This document shows, piece by piece, positions 22,174-32,194 of a stretch of DNA of 64,000 nucleotides; positions within the stretch are counted from its first letter, which is position 1, and every line of letters begins with the position of its first letter. The DNA is from Pseudomonadota bacterium (GTDB taxonomy: Bacteria; Pseudomonadota; Gammaproteobacteria; Steroidobacterales; Woeseiaceae), in assembly GCA_022574185.1 (NCBI GenBank), contig JACZSM010000001.1:62001-126000 (forward strand). Direction: 5' to 3'. Made by a program: the position numbers and the translations under genes. The notes under the pieces were generated by a model. It did no database searches. It was not told the origin of the DNA and was given only the letters and a program-made list of their open reading frames with translations.

Positions 22174-24075
22174 TTAAGCGGACCTGCGCAGCTGCCGTTT
22201 CTTCAGATGAACAAGTAATATAGAAACCGCGGACGGCGTCACGCCTTCGAGTCGCGACGCCTGTCCAAGCGTCACGGGACGCGACGACATCAGTCGCTGT
22301 CGCGCCTCGTTCGACAATCCATCAACCACTGCGTAATTAATGTCTTCAGGCAATCGTAGTAACTCGTGCTTCGCGTGTTTCGCGATCTCACGTTGTTGTC
22401 GTTCGATGTAGCCCGCGTACTTCACCTCGACTTCAAGCTGCAATTCAATTTGCTCGCGCAGTTCATCGTGCGCGGCGTTGTGCGAATCCGAGTCGCCAAC
22501 CATGGATAGCCCCGCAATATCGGCATAGCTAAGCTCCGGACGTTTGAGCAAGTCAGCCGCCGCGCTTTCGCGCTGTAACGGTTGCCCAAGCAGCGCTACA
22601 TCAGCCTCGGTCATGTCGACAGGTTTGACAAGGATGCCCGCGAGGCGTTCTCGCTCGCGGCCAACGGCTTCACGCTTGGTCTCGAACGCGGCCCACCGCG
22701 TGTTGTCGACGATGCCGAGATCGCGCCCAATCGGCGTCAACCGCAGATCCGCATTGTCTTCGCGCAGCATCAGGCGATATTCAGCGCGGCTCGTAAACAT
22801 TCGATACGGTTCGCTGACGCCGCGCGTGATGAGGTCGTCAACCAGCACGCCTAAATAAGCCTCGTGGCGCTGCGGAAACCACTGTTCTTTTTCTGCCGCC
22901 CGACGGGCCGCATTGATGCCCGCCAGCAACCCTTGTGCGGCCGCCTCCTCATAACCCGTCGTGCCATTAATCTGCCCGGCAAAATAAAGTCCTGCGACCG
23001 GCTTGGTCTCAAGAGTCGGCTGCAGATCGCGTGGATCGAAGTAATCGTATTCAATTGCATAGCCAGGCTGCGTGATGTCCGCATTCTCAAAGCCGCGAAT
23101 CGACCGTACAAATCGCAGCTGAGTTGCGTAAGGCAGGCTCGTCGAGATTCCGTTCGGATAAATCGTGTCCGACTTCAGGCCCTCGGGCTCAACGAAAATC
23201 TGGTGCGATGCCTTGTCTGCAAAGCGCACGATCTTGTCCTCAACCGACGGACAATAGCGTGGACCGACACCTTCGATAATTCCTCCGTACAGCGGCGATT
23301 GGTCGAGTGCGCTGCGAATTATGTCGTGCGTTTCTTCGTTGGTCTTGGTGATGTGGCAGGAGACCTGCCTGGGGTGATCGCTGCGTCGCCCCAGGAATGA
23401 AAATACCGGCCTGGGATCGTCGCCCCGCTGTTCGACCATTGCATCGAAGTTGAGCGTTCGGCCATCGAGCCTGGGCGGTGTTCCGGTCTTTAGCCGCGCA
23501 ACGCGAAACGGCAATTCGCGCAAGCGCTTCGCCAGGCGACTCGATGCTGCGTCGCCAACGCGACCGCCAGCTTTCTCAGTATGCCCGATCAGAATTCTTC
23601 CGCCGAGAAAAGTACCCACCGTCAGCACGATGGCCGTAGCGCGAAATTTCAGGCCCTGTGCCGTCACGACCCCCGTGGCCCGACCATTCTCGACGATCAG
23701 ATCCTCAACCGAGTGCTCGCAGATCGACAGTCGCGGCTGGTTCTCGAGAATATTGCGGATAGCGCATTTGTACAGTTCGCGATCGGCTTGGGCCCGGGTG
23801 GCCCGTACTGCTGGTCCCTTGCTCGCATTGAGCGTACGAAACTGAATACCTGCGCGGTCGATGGCCATCGCCATAGCGCCGCCTAACGCATCGATCTCCT
23901 TTGTCAGGTGACCTTTGCCGATGCCGCCGATCGCCGGATTACAACTCATCTGTCCCAGCGTCGATATTTTCTGCGTAATCAGTAGCGTTCGCGCACCCGC
24001 ACGTGCGGCAGCCAGGGAGGCTTCCGTACCGGCGTGACCGCCACCGATCACTATGACATCGTAAGGTTTTAGCAT
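22174..24075 (-). CDS. mnmG: tRNA uridine 5-carboxymethylaminomethyl modification enzyme MnmG
   Basis: FAD protein that, with MnmE, modifies U34 of tRNAs reading split codon boxes. It has 633 residues (629 in E. coli). The FAD loop GGGHAGTEA is at 11-19, with [15 protein letters not shown] downstream and the second motif [17 protein letters not shown]. The C-terminal tRNA- and MnmE-binding domain is complete. In this genome it is separated from both rsmG and mnmE by inserted gene blocks. Confidence 0.98.
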   Translation of the reverse strand: MLKPYDVIVIGGGHAGTEASLAAARAGARTLLITQKISTLGQMSCNPAIGGIGKGHLTKEIDALGGAMAMAIDRAGIQFRTLNASKGPAVRATRAQADRELYKCAIRNILENQPRLSICEHSVEDLIVENGRATGVVTAQGLKFRATAIVLTVGTFLGGRILIGHTEKAGGRVGDAASSRLAKRLRELPFRVARLKTGTPPRLDGRTLNFDAMVEQRGDDPRPVFSFLGRRSDHPRQVSCHITKTNEETHDIIRSALDQSPLYGGIIEGVGPRYCPSVEDKIVRFADKASHQIFVEPEGLKSDTIYPNGISTSLPYATQLRFVRSIRGFENADITQPGYAIEYDYFDPRDLQPTLETKPVAGLYFAGQINGTTGYEEAAAQGLLAGINAARRAAEKEQWFPQRHEAYLGVLVDDLITRGVSEPYRMFTSRAEYRLMLREDNADLRLTPIGRDLGIVDNTRWAAFETKREAVGRERERLAGILVKPVDMTEADVALLGQPLQRESAAADLLKRPELSYADIAGLSMVGDSDSHNAAHDELREQIELQLEVEVKYAGYIERQQREIAKHAKHELLRLPEDINYAVVDGLSNEARQRLMSSRPVTLGQASRLEGVTPSAVSILLVHLKKRQLRRSA

Positions 24076-24257
24076 TGATCAAAAAGTACGCATGTTTTCG
24101 CGGTCAGGGCGGCGCATTTTAGTCGTTGCTCGCAGCAGTCGCCAGCAAATTCGACACAAACTGGATTGCTCGTGATCCGTCGATGCGCGCCCTTGTCCTT
24201 TACTTAACTGTGCCATGTCGACAAGATAACGCCGCTTAACTGACTCGCAGAGCTTTA

Positions 24258-25715
24258 ATGATTCGCATCTTTGCTTCCGCCGCCATATTTTTGATGGCCT
24301 TGACGGTCGTCCACAGCGGGCCTGTTATCGCCTTGACCGACTGCCGCATCAGCGCCGGTCCCGGCCATCCGAGCATTGTCGCTCGCTGCGGTACGTTGTA
24401 TCGGCCGCTTGATCCGACTGACGACAGCTCCGAGCAAATTGCTCTTGCTGTCGCCATCGTCCCGGCGCTGAGCCTCGAGCCGGCGCCGGATCCGTTCGTG
24501 CCGATAGCCGGCGGTCCGGGGCAGTCGAGCATCAATTTCTATGCTGCGTGGTCTGCTGCATTCGAGCGCGTGCGCAAAGACCGGGACATCGTCCTTATCG
24601 ACCAACGCGGCACCGGTGACTCTGCACCAATGGCCTGCGTGTTTGATGATGACATTATGGAAGGCAAATACTCCCGCGAGCTGACGCTTCAAGCGACGCT
24701 GGAATGTCTAGAAGCGCTGCCGCATGATCCAAGATATTTCACCACGAGCGTGGCCGTAGCAGACCTCGAGGCACTGCGCATTGCGCTCGGCTACGAGACA
24801 CTGAACCTGTACGGTATTTCCTATGGCACACGAGTCGCACAACACTTTGCCCGGCGTTACCCCGAGTCTACCCGCACGCTCATCATTGATGGCGTAGTGC
24901 CTCCGCAGCTCCCGCTCGGCCCCGAAATTGCTACTGAATCACAGCGTGCAATCGAGCGCGTATTCGACCGCTGTCGTGATGATGTCGGCTGCAACGCACG
25001 CTTTCCAGACCTGCGCCAGGACTTTGAGACCCTGCGCGCTGATCTCGACAGCGGCCCTGTCTCGGTCGTATTAGCTGACCCCGTCACGGGCAAACTCGAG
25101 ACGCTCGAATTTGGCAGCGAGCATCTCGGAGCAGCGATTCGCCTGCTGCTTTACAATCCGAGAACCGTCGCTTTATTGCCTCTACTCATAGACTCTGCCA
25201 GCGATGGCAACTACGCGCCGCTCGCTGCCCAGTACCAGATGACTGTAACGCCATTGGTCGAGTCACTGAACATCGGCATGCACAACGCAATCGTGTGCAC
25301 CGAAGATACGCCGTTCATCGATTGGGGCGCTCTCGACCATGATGCGATTGCTGCAAGTTATCTCGGTCCCATGCAGCTCGATGCGCTTGAAACCATGTGT
25401 TCGGTCTGGCCGGCCGGCATTCTCGACGACAACCTGCACGACCCTTTGTCGACCGACAAACCCGTGTTGTTGCTATCCGGCGACGCCGACCCGATCACGC
25501 CACCCCGATACGCCGAGCTTGCCGCAGTGAATCTTTCCACGGCGTGGTTGTTGACCGGGAAAGATCAGGGCCACGGCCTCGCCATCGTTGGCTGCATGCC
25601 AAGACTCATTGGTCAGTTTGTTGCAACAATGCAGCTCATCGAGGGTGACGGCGATTGTCTCGACGAGGCTTTTGCCATGCCGTTCTTCGTCGACTACTCG
25701 GGCCCGGCTCCGTGA
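24258..25715 (+). CDS. Secreted alpha/beta hydrolase, TAP-like peptidase
   Basis: 485 residues with a signal peptide (about 1-25). The alpha/beta-hydrolase nucleophile elbow is GISYG at 186-190 (Ser188). The oxyanion loop GGPGQS (85-90) and the segment DQRGTGDS match proline iminopeptidase and tripeptidyl aminopeptidase enzymes. The aspartate is probably in SGDADPITP (about 410) and the histidine in GKDQGHG (about 438), within a TAP-like C-terminal domain. It probably releases short peptides or amino acids outside the inner membrane. Its TGA overlaps the GTG start of the ABC ATPase gene, tying it into the operon. Confidence 0.85.
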   Translation: MIRIFASAAIFLMALTVVHSGPVIALTDCRISAGPGHPSIVARCGTLYRPLDPTDDSSEQIALAVAIVPALSLEPAPDPFVPIAGGPGQSSINFYAAWSAAFERVRKDRDIVLIDQRGTGDSAPMACVFDDDIMEGKYSRELTLQATLECLEALPHDPRYFTTSVAVADLEALRIALGYETLNLYGISYGTRVAQHFARRYPESTRTLIIDGVVPPQLPLGPEIATESQRAIERVFDRCRDDVGCNARFPDLRQDFETLRADLDSGPVSVVLADPVTGKLETLEFGSEHLGAAIRLLLYNPRTVALLPLLIDSASDGNYAPLAAQYQMTVTPLVESLNIGMHNAIVCTEDTPFIDWGALDHDAIAASYLGPMQLDALETMCSVWPAGILDDNLHDPLSTDKPVLLLSGDADPITPPRYAELAAVNLSTAWLLTGKDQGHGLAIVGCMPRLIGQFVATMQLIEGDGDCLDEAFAMPFFVDYSGPAP

Positions 25716-26440
25716 TCACTGTCAGCGACATTCACAAGTCTTTTGGTAAAGTGCGGGCTTTGCGTGGCATCAGTTTCAATGCTCCCGATGGCAAGATAAC
25801 CGGATTGTTGGGTCCAAACGGCGCGGGCAAGTCGACAGCCTTGCGTGTGTTGTACACGGTGCTAAAGCCCGACCAGGGTGCCGCCACCATTGATGGTATT
25901 GACGTTGTTGCTGACGGTCTTGCGGCGCGACAACGTATCGGTACTCTGCCGCATGGTGCCGGTCTGTATCCACACCTTTCCGCGCGCGAGAACATTGCCT
26001 ATTTTGCGACACTATGCGGCCTCGACAAGGGCATTATTGACGATAAGGTCAGCAGCATCATCAGCCTGCTCGACATTGACGACTTCGCCGACCGTCGCAC
26101 GAAAGGCTTTTCACACGGCGAACGAACCAAGGTCGCCCTGGCCCGCGCGCTGGTCCACGACCCGCAAAATATCATTCTCGATGAACCAAGCAACGGCCTC
26201 GACGTCATGGCAACACGGTCACTGCGCGATCTGATTCTCAAACTCAAGGACGCCGGCCGCTGCATTCTGTTTTCCAGTCATGTCATGCAAGAGGTGGCCG
26301 CACTTTGTGACGACATCGTCATTATTGCGCATGGCAAGGTCGCAATCGACGATTCCATCGAAGGCATTCGTAGCCGCACGGGTTGCGACGACCTCGAGGA
26401 TGCGTTCGTTCGCGCCATTCATTGGGTGGAGCCCGAGTGA
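25712..26440 (+). CDS. ABC exporter ATP-binding protein, NatA-like
   Basis: 242 residues from a GTG that overlaps the previous stop (GTGA). Walker A GPNGAGKS is at 34-41. The signature is the variant FSHGERTKVALARAL, and Walker B is IILDEPSNGLD. The length and signature match NatA-type ATPases of ABC-2 exporters. It is coupled to the NatB-like permease by a TGATG overlap. Confidence 0.9.
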   Translation: MITVSDIHKSFGKVRALRGISFNAPDGKITGLLGPNGAGKSTALRVLYTVLKPDQGAATIDGIDVVADGLAARQRIGTLPHGAGLYPHLSARENIAYFATLCGLDKGIIDDKVSSIISLLDIDDFADRRTKGFSHGERTKVALARALVHDPQNIILDEPSNGLDVMATRSLRDLILKLKDAGRCILFSSHVMQEVAALCDDIVIIAHGKVAIDDSIEGIRSRTGCDDLEDAFVRAIHWVEPE

Positions 26441-27618
26441 TGCGCCCGTTGCTGACCGTTTTTGCGAAAGAAGTCCTCGATAACTTTCGCGACCGTCGCA
26501 CGCTCATTTCTGCACTGGTAATGGGGCCGTTATTTGGCCCGATGCTGTTCGCGTTCGTGATAAACCTGTCGATCGAGCGCTCCTTGTCCGATGCCGATAG
26601 TACGATGGAGCTACAGGTGATCGGCGCAGAAAACGCGCCAAATCTGATCCGTTATCTCGAGAGCCGCAACATCGAAATAGTTGACGGGCCGGCAACCCGC
26701 GATGCGGCCATCGAAGGCGTCAAGGCCGGCACGCTCGATGTCGTCGTCATCATCCCCGAGACGTTCGGCTCGCAACTCGCTGACGGAATTCCGGCCAGGA
26801 TCGAGGTCATCGCGGACCGTGCGAATACTCAGGTTGAGCGCGATGCGCGTCGTGCGCGCAGCGCGTTACGCGCCTATAGCCAGGAGCTTTCGACGATCCG
26901 GCTTGTGGCCCGCGGCGTCAGTCCGCTCGTCATGCGCGCAATCGATATCGATGACGTCGACGTCTCGACGCCAAGCGGCCGCGCTGGAATTCTGCTCGGC
27001 ATGATGAGTTACTTCCTGATCTTTGCCTTGTTGATGGGCGGCATGTACCTGGCGATCGATACGACCGCCGGGGAACGCGAGCGCGGCTCCCTCGAGCCCT
27101 TGCTGTCGTTGCCCGTCACTCGCGATCAACTCATGCTCGGTAAAATCGCAGCGACCTGTCTTTTCATGTCACTGTCTCTGTTGCTTAGCTTGTGCTCTTT
27201 TTACGTAGCACTGAAGTTCATGCCCTTCGCACAGCTCGGCATGACGCCAAATTTCGGGCCTGCGGTCGTCGTTGCAGCATTCTTCATTCTTGCCCCGTTC
27301 ATTTTGGTTGGCGCCTCGATCATGACGCTCGTCGCATCCTTTACGAAGAGTTACAAAGAGGCACAGACCTGGCTCAGCATTGTGCTTGTGGCGCCAACCT
27401 TGCCAATTCTTATCGTCAGCATCCTGACCCTGCGCCCACAACTGGGATTCATGTTCATACCCAGTCTGAGCCAGCACCTTTTGCTCGTCGATATGGTCAA
27501 AAATGAGCCCGTCAATATGCTGTATGTCGCCGTGTCCGTGACCAGCACGCTTGCAATTGGTGCCTTGCTCACCTGGATCTGCGCCCGCCTGTATCGCCGC
27601 GAGGGCCTGCTGGGTTAG
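26440..27618 (+). CDS. ABC-2 type exporter permease, NatB-like
   Basis: 392 residues from the ATG at 26440. One N-terminal helix (about 24-42) is followed by a ~140-residue extracytoplasmic domain and then about five helices from residue 190 on. The loop ERERGSLEPLLSLPVTRDQLMLGKI is typical of NatB/YhaP permeases, which export Na+ or small molecules and peptides. It forms the transporter with the preceding ATPase and is followed nine bases later by a membrane-anchored M16 peptidase. Confidence 0.88.
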   Translation: MRPLLTVFAKEVLDNFRDRRTLISALVMGPLFGPMLFAFVINLSIERSLSDADSTMELQVIGAENAPNLIRYLESRNIEIVDGPATRDAAIEGVKAGTLDVVVIIPETFGSQLADGIPARIEVIADRANTQVERDARRARSALRAYSQELSTIRLVARGVSPLVMRAIDIDDVDVSTPSGRAGILLGMMSYFLIFALLMGGMYLAIDTTAGERERGSLEPLLSLPVTRDQLMLGKIAATCLFMSLSLLLSLCSFYVALKFMPFAQLGMTPNFGPAVVVAAFFILAPFILVGASIMTLVASFTKSYKEAQTWLSIVLVAPTLPILIVSILTLRPQLGFMFIPSLSQHLLLVDMVKNEPVNMLYVAVSVTSTLAIGALLTWICARLYRREGLLG

Positions 27619-27627
27619 GATTCAGCT

Positions 27628-29292
27628 ATGGCCTTGTTCGCCGAACTCAGGCGCCGCAACGTTCTCAAGGTTGCGCTGCTATATGTTGTCGCCAGCTGGC
27701 TGCTCCTGTGGATTGTCCGCTCCGGTGCTATAATCCGCGGCCTGCCTGTCTGGACAGAGACCTTCGTGTTGTTGTTGGTTTCGATCGGCTTTCCGGTTGC
27801 GTTGATTTTCGCCTGGACTTACGAAATAACGCCGGCGGGCCTCAAGAAAGCCGTCGACGTCGATCAAACCATGTCCATCGTCTACAAGACCGGGCAAAAA
27901 CTCAACGCCGCTGTCGCCGTCCTGCTCGTGCTCGGCCTGCTGGCTGTCTTTGGCGAGCGCTTGCTGCCGAAATTTGAGTTTCTCGTGCCTGGCACACCGC
28001 AAGGCGAGCGGCCTGTTACTGCGGCGACACCCGCGGAAATCCGCAGCCTGACGCTCGCCAACGGACTCAAGATTATCGTCTGGCCCGATCACGATATTCC
28101 CAATGTCGTCATGTACAACTTCGTGCGCGCGGGCGGCCGCAATGAGTATCCGGGCATCACCGGTCTGTCACATTTTTTCGAGCACATGATGTTCAACGGC
28201 ACCTCGAATAGAGAACCCGGAGAGTTCGATCGCATCATGGAGGCAGCGGGCGGCGCCAACAATGCCTATACCTCGAATGACGTCACGGTATACCAGGACT
28301 GGTTCCCGCGTTCGGCGCTCGAGCTGATTTTTGATCTGGAGTCGGATCGTCTGCAAAACCTGACAAGCGATGCAGCGGTTGTCGAAAGCGAGCGCGGCGT
28401 CGTTTACTCCGAGCGCCGCACCAGCATCGATAATAATAATTTTCGGCGCCTGCTTGAGCAAATGTACGCCACGGCATTTATCGCACACCCTTATCAGTTT
28501 CCGGTACTCGGCTGGCCCTCAGATATAGAGGCCTGGACTGCTGCAGACCTGAGCAACTATTTCCGTACCTATTACGCGCCAAACAACTACACGATGATCT
28601 TTACGGGCGACGTGACACCCGGCGAAATTTTCGCCCTTGCCGAGAAATACTTCGGGCCTATTCCTGCGCACGAACCGCCAGCGCAAATTCGTACTGTCGA
28701 GCCAGAGCAACAAGGCATGCGCCGGATCATCGTCGAAGTCGATGCGCAGACGCCGCTGCTGCACATGGCGTTCCATGCCGGCAGCGCCACGGATCCGGAG
28801 ACCCTGCCGTTGAGCCTGTTGCTGAATATACTGGTCGGAGGCGATTCGTCGCGGCTGCACCGTCTGCTCGTCGAAGAGGAGCAAAGCGTGATCTCGGTCG
28901 GCGGCTACCAGGACGAAGGCTTCGATCCCGGCCTGGCCTATTTCTACCTGACGCTGCCTCCGGGCGGCGATCTGGCGGCCGTGGAGCAACGCATGCTCGA
29001 GGAATTGCGCCGCGTCGCCGATGACGGCGTAACTGACGCCGAGCTCAGCAAAGCACAGAATATTCTGTTGGCCGATTTTTGGCGAGGTCTGGCGACTATC
29101 AACGGCAAGGCGTCCGCATTGGGCAACTTTGAGGTGTTCAACGGTGACTACGAGCTACTGTTCAAGCTCCCCGAACACGTCAGGGCAATCAGCGCCGATG
29201 ATCTTCGCGAAGTTGCTGCGCAATTTTTTCGGCCACGCAACATGACGGTCGGCATCCTGCGCTCGCCGCCCGACGCGGAGACGAAAGAATGA
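27628..29292 (+). CDS. Membrane-anchored M16 zinc peptidase with fused N-terminal regulator-type module
   Basis: 554 residues. Residues 1-115 are a three-helix membrane module beginning FAELRRRNVLKVALLYVVAS with the marker FPVALIFAWTYEITPAGLKK. From my knowledge of the family, this module is usually found at the N-terminus of adenylate cyclase, TPR and TolB-like sensory proteins. Residues from about 135 are an M16 peptidase with the inverse zinc motif HFFEH (182-186) and the third ligand Glu262, 76 residues later, so the site is complete. The next gene encodes a partner lacking the zinc motif and overlaps by ATGA. AGGA precedes the ATG. Confidence 0.88.
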   Translation: MALFAELRRRNVLKVALLYVVASWLLLWIVRSGAIIRGLPVWTETFVLLLVSIGFPVALIFAWTYEITPAGLKKAVDVDQTMSIVYKTGQKLNAAVAVLLVLGLLAVFGERLLPKFEFLVPGTPQGERPVTAATPAEIRSLTLANGLKIIVWPDHDIPNVVMYNFVRAGGRNEYPGITGLSHFFEHMMFNGTSNREPGEFDRIMEAAGGANNAYTSNDVTVYQDWFPRSALELIFDLESDRLQNLTSDAAVVESERGVVYSERRTSIDNNNFRRLLEQMYATAFIAHPYQFPVLGWPSDIEAWTAADLSNYFRTYYAPNNYTMIFTGDVTPGEIFALAEKYFGPIPAHEPPAQIRTVEPEQQGMRRIIVEVDAQTPLLHMAFHAGSATDPETLPLSLLLNILVGGDSSRLHRLLVEEEQSVISVGGYQDEGFDPGLAYFYLTLPPGGDLAAVEQRMLEELRRVADDGVTDAELSKAQNILLADFWRGLATINGKASALGNFEVFNGDYELLFKLPEHVRAISADDLREVAAQFFRPRNMTVGILRSPPDAETKE

Positions 29293-30686
29293 AGCGACCA
29301 CCGCTTGCTTTTCTGGCTATGGCCGCGCTGTTGGTTGTGGCCACCGCTCGCGGTCAGGGCATGGCGTTGCCCGAGTTCGAGCGCATCGAGCTCGACAACG
29401 GCGCCATCATTCTGCTGCACGAGAAACACGACGTGCCGCTGATCGGTGTTGAGGTAATCATTCGCGGTGGCGCAAGCAACGATCCCGAGGGCCTGGCCGG
29501 GCTATCGGGTCTGCTTGCGGGCCTGCTTGAGAAGGGTGCCGGCGACCGCGACGCGGCCGAATTCGCCGAATCGGTAGCCGCGGTCGGGGGCGAGTTATCA
29601 GCCAGCGGCGCGCTTGAAGCCATCACGATTTCCGGTGAGTTTCTAGCCGACGACGCAGACCTGCTGGTCGAACTGCTGGCGGACATGCTGCGGCGGCCCG
29701 CGCTGGATGCTGCAGAGATGGACAAGCTCCGCAAGCGCTTGATCAATTTCATCCGCGCAGCAAAAGACTCCCGCCTGGGGCGCCTCGTACCAATCTATGG
29801 CAACGCGTTCTTGTTTGGCGATCACCCGTATGGGAATCCGGCTTCCGGCAGCGAGGAGTCTCTCGGCAAAATCAAACATCGTGATTTGCTTGGCTACTAC
29901 CGCGATTACATTGGCGCAGATCGATTGATTATCGCCGTTGCAGGCGACTTCGATTCCGCCGCGATGAAAAAGAACCTCACATCCGCCTTCGGCGACTGGC
30001 GCAAAGCGCCGGCGGCGTTGATCGAGGTCACCGCGCCAATCCCGCGAACCGGCCGCCGAGTTTTGCTGGTCGACAAACCCGGCGCTACACAAACCTATTT
30101 CTGGATAGCCAATGTTGGCGTCGCGATTGATTATCCTCGGCGTGCCGAGCTCGATATTGCCAATACCGTATTCGGCGGCCGGTTTACGTCGATGCTGAAC
30201 ACCGAGCTGCGCATTAAATCCGGACTCACTTATGGAGCCCGATCGACTCTGACGCGGCCGGCACAACCAGGTTCAGTCGCGATTTATTCCTACACAAAGA
30301 CTGACTCAACGGTTGCGGCAATCGATATGGCGCTCGGCGTGCTCAGCGATCTTCGCGCCACCGGCATCGACGCTGAGATGATCCAGTCAGCCAAGAACTA
30401 CATTCTCGGCCAGTTCCCGCCGCGCCTTGAAACTGCCTCGCAGCTTGCCGGCATCCTGACACAGCTCGAGCACATGAATCTCGATGTGTCTTACATCGAC
30501 GACTACGGGGCGGCTGTCGCGGGCGCCGACAGTGAGATCATCGCCGCTGTCATCAATGACGTGTACCCGGCCCTCGATGACCTCGTTTTCGTGTTATTGG
30601 GCGACGCCGAACTCATTCGCGAGGCCGTCACGAAATACGGGCCGGTAACTGAAATGTCGATTACCGCGCCGCGCTTTCGCCCCTGA
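29289..30686 (+). CDS. M16 family protein, non-catalytic partner subunit
   Basis: 465 residues with a signal peptide (about 1-23). It is homologous to M16 peptidases, but the HxxEH position reads LLAGLLEKG, so zinc cannot be bound. It keeps the substrate-binding Arg/Tyr segment (ELRIKSGLTYGARS). Two-subunit M16 peptidases pair one catalytic and one such subunit. It is translationally coupled to the catalytic M16 gene by ATGA and is the last gene of the operon, 36 bases from the convergent mnmE. Confidence 0.9.
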   Translation: MKRPPLAFLAMAALLVVATARGQGMALPEFERIELDNGAIILLHEKHDVPLIGVEVIIRGGASNDPEGLAGLSGLLAGLLEKGAGDRDAAEFAESVAAVGGELSASGALEAITISGEFLADDADLLVELLADMLRRPALDAAEMDKLRKRLINFIRAAKDSRLGRLVPIYGNAFLFGDHPYGNPASGSEESLGKIKHRDLLGYYRDYIGADRLIIAVAGDFDSAAMKKNLTSAFGDWRKAPAALIEVTAPIPRTGRRVLLVDKPGATQTYFWIANVGVAIDYPRRAELDIANTVFGGRFTSMLNTELRIKSGLTYGARSTLTRPAQPGSVAIYSYTKTDSTVAAIDMALGVLSDLRATGIDAEMIQSAKNYILGQFPPRLETASQLAGILTQLEHMNLDVSYIDDYGAAVAGADSEIIAAVINDVYPALDDLVFVLLGDAELIREAVTKYGPVTEMSITAPRFRP

Positions 30687-30722
30687 CTGCTTGGCCAGAC
30701 GCAGCCGGGCGTGCGCGCCACC

Positions 30723-32063
30723 TCACTTGCCGATACAAAACTCCGAGAATATTCGCCCAAGCAGGTCGTCAGATGATGTCGCGCCTGTTATCTCTCCCAG
30801 CGCCTGGTGCGCAAGTCGCAACTCTTCGGCAAGAATCTCCCCGGCGTGTCGCTCCTCGAGTGCCCGCCTTCCGGATTCGAAGTGCGCCGCAGCTCGATTC
30901 AACGCCTCGACGTGGCGCTGTCTTGCCGTGAACGCGCCCTCACCGAGATCTTGGTAACCGGCGAGCTCGCGCAAGTGGGTGCGCAGCACATCGATGCCGT
31001 CGCCTGTCTTTGCCGACAGGCGAATGACCGTGTCCTTATCAGCGTCGACGCCAGCGGGCTCATTGGTCAGATCGATCTTGTTGCGCACAATCGTTACCGA
31101 AACGCCCGCGCCTATGTCTTCGCCGATGTCCGTCACATCTGCCTCGGTGGCATCCTGGATCCAGAGTACCGCGTCGGCACTGGTGATGGCCGCTCGGGCC
31201 CGTCGCATGCCCTCTGCCTCGATTTGATCCGGATTCTCGCGTAGCCCCGCCGTATCGACGAGCTCGACCGCCAGGCCATCGATGCTGATTTGTTCTCGCA
31301 GGATGTCTCGGGTCGTGCCGGCAATCTCGGTAACAATTGCCGTATCTTCGCCGCTCAACCTGTTCATCAGGCTTGACTTGCCCGCATTGGGTTTGCCGAC
31401 GATGACGACGCGGTATCCGTCCCTGAGCACGCGCCCGTTTCTCGTCTGCGATAACAGCTTGGTAAACGTCTCCGCGCACCGCGCGATCCCGGCCTGCAAA
31501 TCCTCGTCGGAAAGGAAGTCGATCTCTTCCTCGGGGAAATCAATCGCTGCCTCAACCTGCATGCGTAGCTGCGTTAATTGTTCGGCCGTTTGCTCAATCG
31601 CGGACGAAAACACGCCCGACAATGAGCGCAGGGCGGCCCGTGCCGCTTGTTCAGTACCGCTGCCGATGAGGTCCGCTATAGCCTCGGCCTGCGCAAGATC
31701 AATCTTATCGTTGAGAAACGCCCGCTTCGTAAATTCACCGGGTTCCGCCGGCCGCGCGCCCAGCTCAACGGCCGCGCCGACCAGCAGCGAAATCACGACG
31801 GGACCGCCGTGCCCATGAAGCTCTATGACCGTCTCGCCCGTGAACGACGCCGGCTCCGGAAAGTACAGGACGATGCCGGAGTCAAGCGCGCTGCCGTCAG
31901 CGCCACGAAATACCCGATGGGTGGCCATCCGCGGTTCGGGTAAGCTGCCAAGCATCCCGCACGCAATTTGTTCGGCGGCGGGGCCGGAAATGCGCACGAT
32001 GCCGACGCCCCCCGTGCCTGGCGGAGTCGCCGCCGCAACAATCGTGTCCGTCGCCTCGTTCAT
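30723..32063 (-). CDS. mnmE: tRNA modification GTPase MnmE
   Basis: GTPase partner of MnmG in U34 modification. It is 446 residues from the ATG at 32063 (454 in E. coli). The N-terminal tetrahydrofolate-binding domain is followed by a helical domain with the G domain inserted. Walker A GKPNAGKS is at 223-230, followed by the G2 segment TTRD. The C-terminal CIGK with its essential cysteine is intact. The 131-base gap to yidC (32064-32194) shows no recognised element. Confidence 0.98.
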   Translation of the reverse strand: MNEATDTIVAAATPPGTGGVGIVRISGPAAEQIACGMLGSLPEPRMATHRVFRGADGSALDSGIVLYFPEPASFTGETVIELHGHGGPVVISLLVGAAVELGARPAEPGEFTKRAFLNDKIDLAQAEAIADLIGSGTEQAARAALRSLSGVFSSAIEQTAEQLTQLRMQVEAAIDFPEEEIDFLSDEDLQAGIARCAETFTKLLSQTRNGRVLRDGYRVVIVGKPNAGKSSLMNRLSGEDTAIVTEIAGTTRDILREQISIDGLAVELVDTAGLRENPDQIEAEGMRRARAAITSADAVLWIQDATEADVTDIGEDIGAGVSVTIVRNKIDLTNEPAGVDADKDTVIRLSAKTGDGIDVLRTHLRELAGYQDLGEGAFTARQRHVEALNRAAAHFESGRRALEERHAGEILAEELRLAHQALGEITGATSSDDLLGRIFSEFCIGK

Positions 32064-32194
32064 ACACCCATGAGACCACAGCTTTCGCCGCCGCGCAGAA
32101 TCCCCGCCGGGTCGTAACAAGAAACCCTGCGGACTCGCCCGGAATATTCACCCGTTGGCGCGCCAGATCGGTCAAGGATTTGATTGGCTGAGGG

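Noticed and set aside
24091-24174. 27-codon ORF (MFSRSGRR...) before the hydrolase operon as a possible precursor peptide
   Set aside because: It has no ribosome-binding site, overlaps the mnmG promoter region, and shows no leader/core pattern; length alone is expected by chance.
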